Assembly (NCBI GenBank): GCA_035315185.1
Contig: DATFYE010000087.1
Location: forward strand, 1-7,568
Source of the DNA: JADGQN01 sp035315185
GTDB taxonomy: Bacteria > Desulfobacterota > Syntrophorhabdia > Syntrophorhabdales > WCHB1-27
Length of the DNA: 7,568 nt
Reading direction: 5' to 3'
This document shows positions 5,474 through 7,568 of the stretch, piece by piece. The first letter of the stretch is position 1. Each line of letters opens with the position of its first letter. Position numbers and translations under genes: made by a program. The notes beneath the pieces are model-generated. The model had not been told where the DNA came from and made no database searches. It saw only the letters and a program-made list of their open reading frames with translations.

Positions 5474-7568
5474 CTAGTCTTCCCCCCATTCTTCCAGGCT
5501 CGCCTCCTGCATCTTCCCCGTCAATACTGCCAGCTTCACCGCCCTTATAGTGCGGTAGACTTCGCCAGGCTCGCGCTTTACGCCATCCACCGTCAGCAGA
5601 TGCTCATCGATGGAGATGCCGAAGAGACGCTCATTCTCTTCGAGGTACGGCAGGATGAGCTGCCAGTCTTCTGCCGTGAAATCACGGAACTCGCCGCCAT
5701 TGAGCTGCTCTGCCACAAGCATGCGGTGCGGATCGCGCACGAATATGGCTCCACCTGATGCAAGCGAAAAGATATTGGAGCCGGGATAAGGCGTCGGGAG
5801 CGGCGTCACAATGCCATCATCGTCGATTGTCACGCCGTTGAGGACCACGAAGCCGCCGCCATTATGAGGGTCTCCTGCCATGAAAGATTCCGCGAGGAAG
5901 TCGAGCGCGGTGCCGTTGATCACGACGCGGGGCTTGCCTGCGGCATTGATAAGCGGCCGGCCTGCGGCATTGCCGAGCAGATAGACCTCGCCGCCCTTGG
6001 CGCCGTACATGAACGTCTGACCGACATCACCGTGTACTACAAGCTTGCCACTCTTGAGGATCTGACCGAGCTGGTCTTGCGCATTACCGTGAACGTAGAT
6101 CTCCAGACCGTCCATACCGGAGGCAAGATAGTCACCCGTTGAACCATAAGCGTCGATGCGCACACCCTGTGTCTGCGGACCGAGCCCGCACCCAAGAAAG
6201 CGCTGCCCTTTGTGACCGAAGGCAATGAAGCGCTTCCAGCCGAGCGCGTAAGCATCGGTGATCAGCCTGGCGTGGCAGTCATCGCCCTCCGGCGGAAACG
6301 CCTTTACGTCAACCACGAGCACCTGTTCGCCGCGCTTCGGCTTGCGCAGCTTCCCACGATTGTCATACTGTATTCTCACGTAGCGACCTGTTTTTCGTTC
6401 GTCAACGGCGGGAATCGCCTGAAAGAGAGCATCGAGACTAGCCATGATCATCTGCACGACCGAACGGCGCCGCTTGCAAGCCAGCGGATAGCGCCGGTCA
6501 AGAAGCAGGGTCAGGGCCTCGATAACCGTGGCTTTGAACTCATCCGCGCTTGCCAGTGCCGCTAAGTATTCGAGGGCTACGCGGATGTGCTCGTAGTCCC
6601 ACGCAACAAACTTTTCTCTGAGAAACGCAAAGACCGGTTCGGCATTACCCTTCGTCACCAGCCGTTTGATCTCGTCCTGCATGACCGCATCCAGCGCGCA
6701 GGAGCCGAGCCCCTTACGAAAGTCATAAGGTTCCCGTTCCTTCTGCACCTCGATCACGCGACCGAACTTGTCCGTGCAGGTCAGCGCGTTACCGTTGCCT
6801 TTAGGATCAACCGTGAAGATAAAGGCGCCACCGTCTGTATAGCTGCCGCCGCGGGCATTCCAGTACCGATCAGCAACAGTGCCGAACCGCGGATCCTCTG
6901 CGGCTAAGCTGTCGAGCGTTGCATCGATGGCCTGTTTCTCTGAACAGATGAGGCCTATCTGCAAATCACCCTTCTGGAGCGCAAAGACTTGCGGCCTGAG
7001 CATGGCTGTATCAGTGATGCCGATGAGCTGAAACTTTTTCTCCTTCGGCAGGGTTCGGGCTATGATGAAGAACCAGGGCCCGTCAGGTGAGCCGTGGATC
7101 TGGGTCGCCTGGATCTGGCGATAGATGCGCTGTTTCTCTGGCGGCAGGTGGTCAAAGTCCATTTCCGCTGTAGGTGCCAGCGACTCGATGATATATTCCA
7201 GGGGATAACCATAGACACGATTCAGCAGGTCAAAAACCTGGACGGAGACCTCGGTGTCGGTCAAAAATTGGGGGAAGATGTTCCGCTGGCGCAGGTACTC
7301 AGTCACCGAGTAATAGTTGGCGAAGTCGCCGTTATGGACGAGGGCTTCGTCCAGCCCGATAAAGGGATGTGCTCCACCCGGATGCCAGACCCGCCCCTTG
7401 GTCGGATAGCGCTGATGCGCGATCCAGATGTGCGCCTTGAAGCTCTCAAGTTTATAGTACTGTGCCACCTGCTCCGCGTAACCGACGATCTTCAGGATCA
7501 TCATGTTACGGCCGTGGGAAAGCACAAACGCCCGCTTCTCGCCCAGCGAACTGTAATACGCGTAGTTA
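5474..7568 (-). CDS. Glutamate-synthase-type protein: class II glutamine amidotransferase fused to GXGXG domain (5' end outside window)
   Basis: The frame runs open to the right edge, leaving 697 visible residues; the GTG at 7523-7525 is internal, since NYAYYSSLGEKRAF continues upstream in the family pattern. The N-terminal part is a class II glutamine amidotransferase (AHQRYPTKGRVWHPGGAHPF and LVHNGDFANYY, about residues 45-85), whose catalytic Cys would lie off the window. A linker of helical, less conserved sequence follows (about 285-395). Residues about 414-629 are a GXGXG beta-helix domain of the GltB C-terminal type, with GLGPQTQGVRIDAYGSTGD, YVHGNAQDQLG, VHGDVGQTFMYGAKGG and VINGTALDFLAESFMAGG-like steps. 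The central and FMN/Fe-S synthase domains of full GltB are missing, as in split glutamate synthases where a separate subunit carries them. That partner is not downstream and may lie upstream, outside the window. Expected role: ammonia supply from glutamine within a glutamate-synthase-like complex. Confidence 0.88.
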   Translation of the reverse strand, partial: NYAYYSSLGEKRAFVLSHGRNMMILKIVGYAEQVAQYYKLESFKAHIWIAHQRYPTKGRVWHPGGAHPFIGLDEALVHNGDFANYYSVTEYLRQRNIFPQFLTDTEVSVQVFDLLNRVYGYPLEYIIESLAPTAEMDFDHLPPEKQRIYRQIQATQIHGSPDGPWFFIIARTLPKEKKFQLIGITDTAMLRPQVFALQKGDLQIGLICSEKQAIDATLDSLAAEDPRFGTVADRYWNARGGSYTDGGAFIFTVDPKGNGNALTCTDKFGRVIEVQKEREPYDFRKGLGSCALDAVMQDEIKRLVTKGNAEPVFAFLREKFVAWDYEHIRVALEYLAALASADEFKATVIEALTLLLDRRYPLACKRRRSVVQMIMASLDALFQAIPAVDERKTGRYVRIQYDNRGKLRKPKRGEQVLVVDVKAFPPEGDDCHARLITDAYALGWKRFIAFGHKGQRFLGCGLGPQTQGVRIDAYGSTGDYLASGMDGLEIYVHGNAQDQLGQILKSGKLVVHGDVGQTFMYGAKGGEVYLLGNAAGRPLINAAGKPRVVINGTALDFLAESFMAGDPHNGGGFVVLNGVTIDDDGIVTPLPTPYPGSNIFSLASGGAIFVRDPHRMLVAEQLNGGEFRDFTAEDWQLILPYLEENERLFGISIDEHLLTVDGVKREPGEVYRTIRAVKLAVLTGKMQEASLEEWGED

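Noticed and set aside
5864..6907. Several plus-strand frames inside the glutamate-synthase gene
   Set aside because: They are antisense to a strongly conserved coding frame and show no domain of their own.

Overview
The window reads as a stretch of chromosome from a Gram-negative, probably anaerobic bacterium. A Desulfobacterota-like (former deltaproteobacterial) host would fit the mosaic of transporter, amidase and split glutamate-synthase genes separated by dispersed repeats, but nothing here fixes the taxon and this assignment is weak. No rRNA, tRNA, CRISPR array or complete insertion sequence was seen.

Layout, left to right. (1) Positions 1-305 hold a diverged copy of a dispersed repeat and then a promoter with an extended -10 box, overlapped by a perfect 16-bp palindrome. 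(2) 306-976 is a toxin-first, HigBA-type toxin-antitoxin operon with a 4-bp ATGA overlap. It is followed by a broken, unrecognised coding remnant (about 1006-1278). (3) 1310-1470 is a second repeat copy. (4) 1617-4130 is a plus-strand cassette: a sigma70-like promoter, a secreted branched-chain-amino-acid-type ABC substrate-binding protein, and a nitrilase-superfamily amidohydrolase. Together they suggest capture of an amide- or carbamoyl-type compound and release of its nitrogen, but no permease or ATPase gene is in view. (5) 4147-4312 is a third repeat copy, followed by about 300 bp with no recognisable gene. (6) On the minus strand lies a DNA adenine methylase (D12 class) that has lost its N-terminal third. 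Its break point coincides with a separate intergenic repeat at about 5300-5430. (7) 5474 to the right edge, minus strand, is a large glutamate-synthase-type protein that fuses a class II glutamine amidotransferase domain to a GXGXG domain and lacks the FMN synthase domain. Its 5' end lies outside the window.

The most notable architecture is the three same-orientation copies of one repeat, at 204-247, 1424-1467 and 4266-4309 for the 44-nt core. They bracket first the toxin-antitoxin plus remnant block and then the binding-protein/amidase cassette. The repeat core folds into an imperfect hairpin. This looks like an accessory region assembled or maintained by a dispersed element. No convincing undescribed defence or metabolic system was found; the best second-look items are the repeat family, the near-leaderless toxin promoter and the orphan amide-uptake pair.
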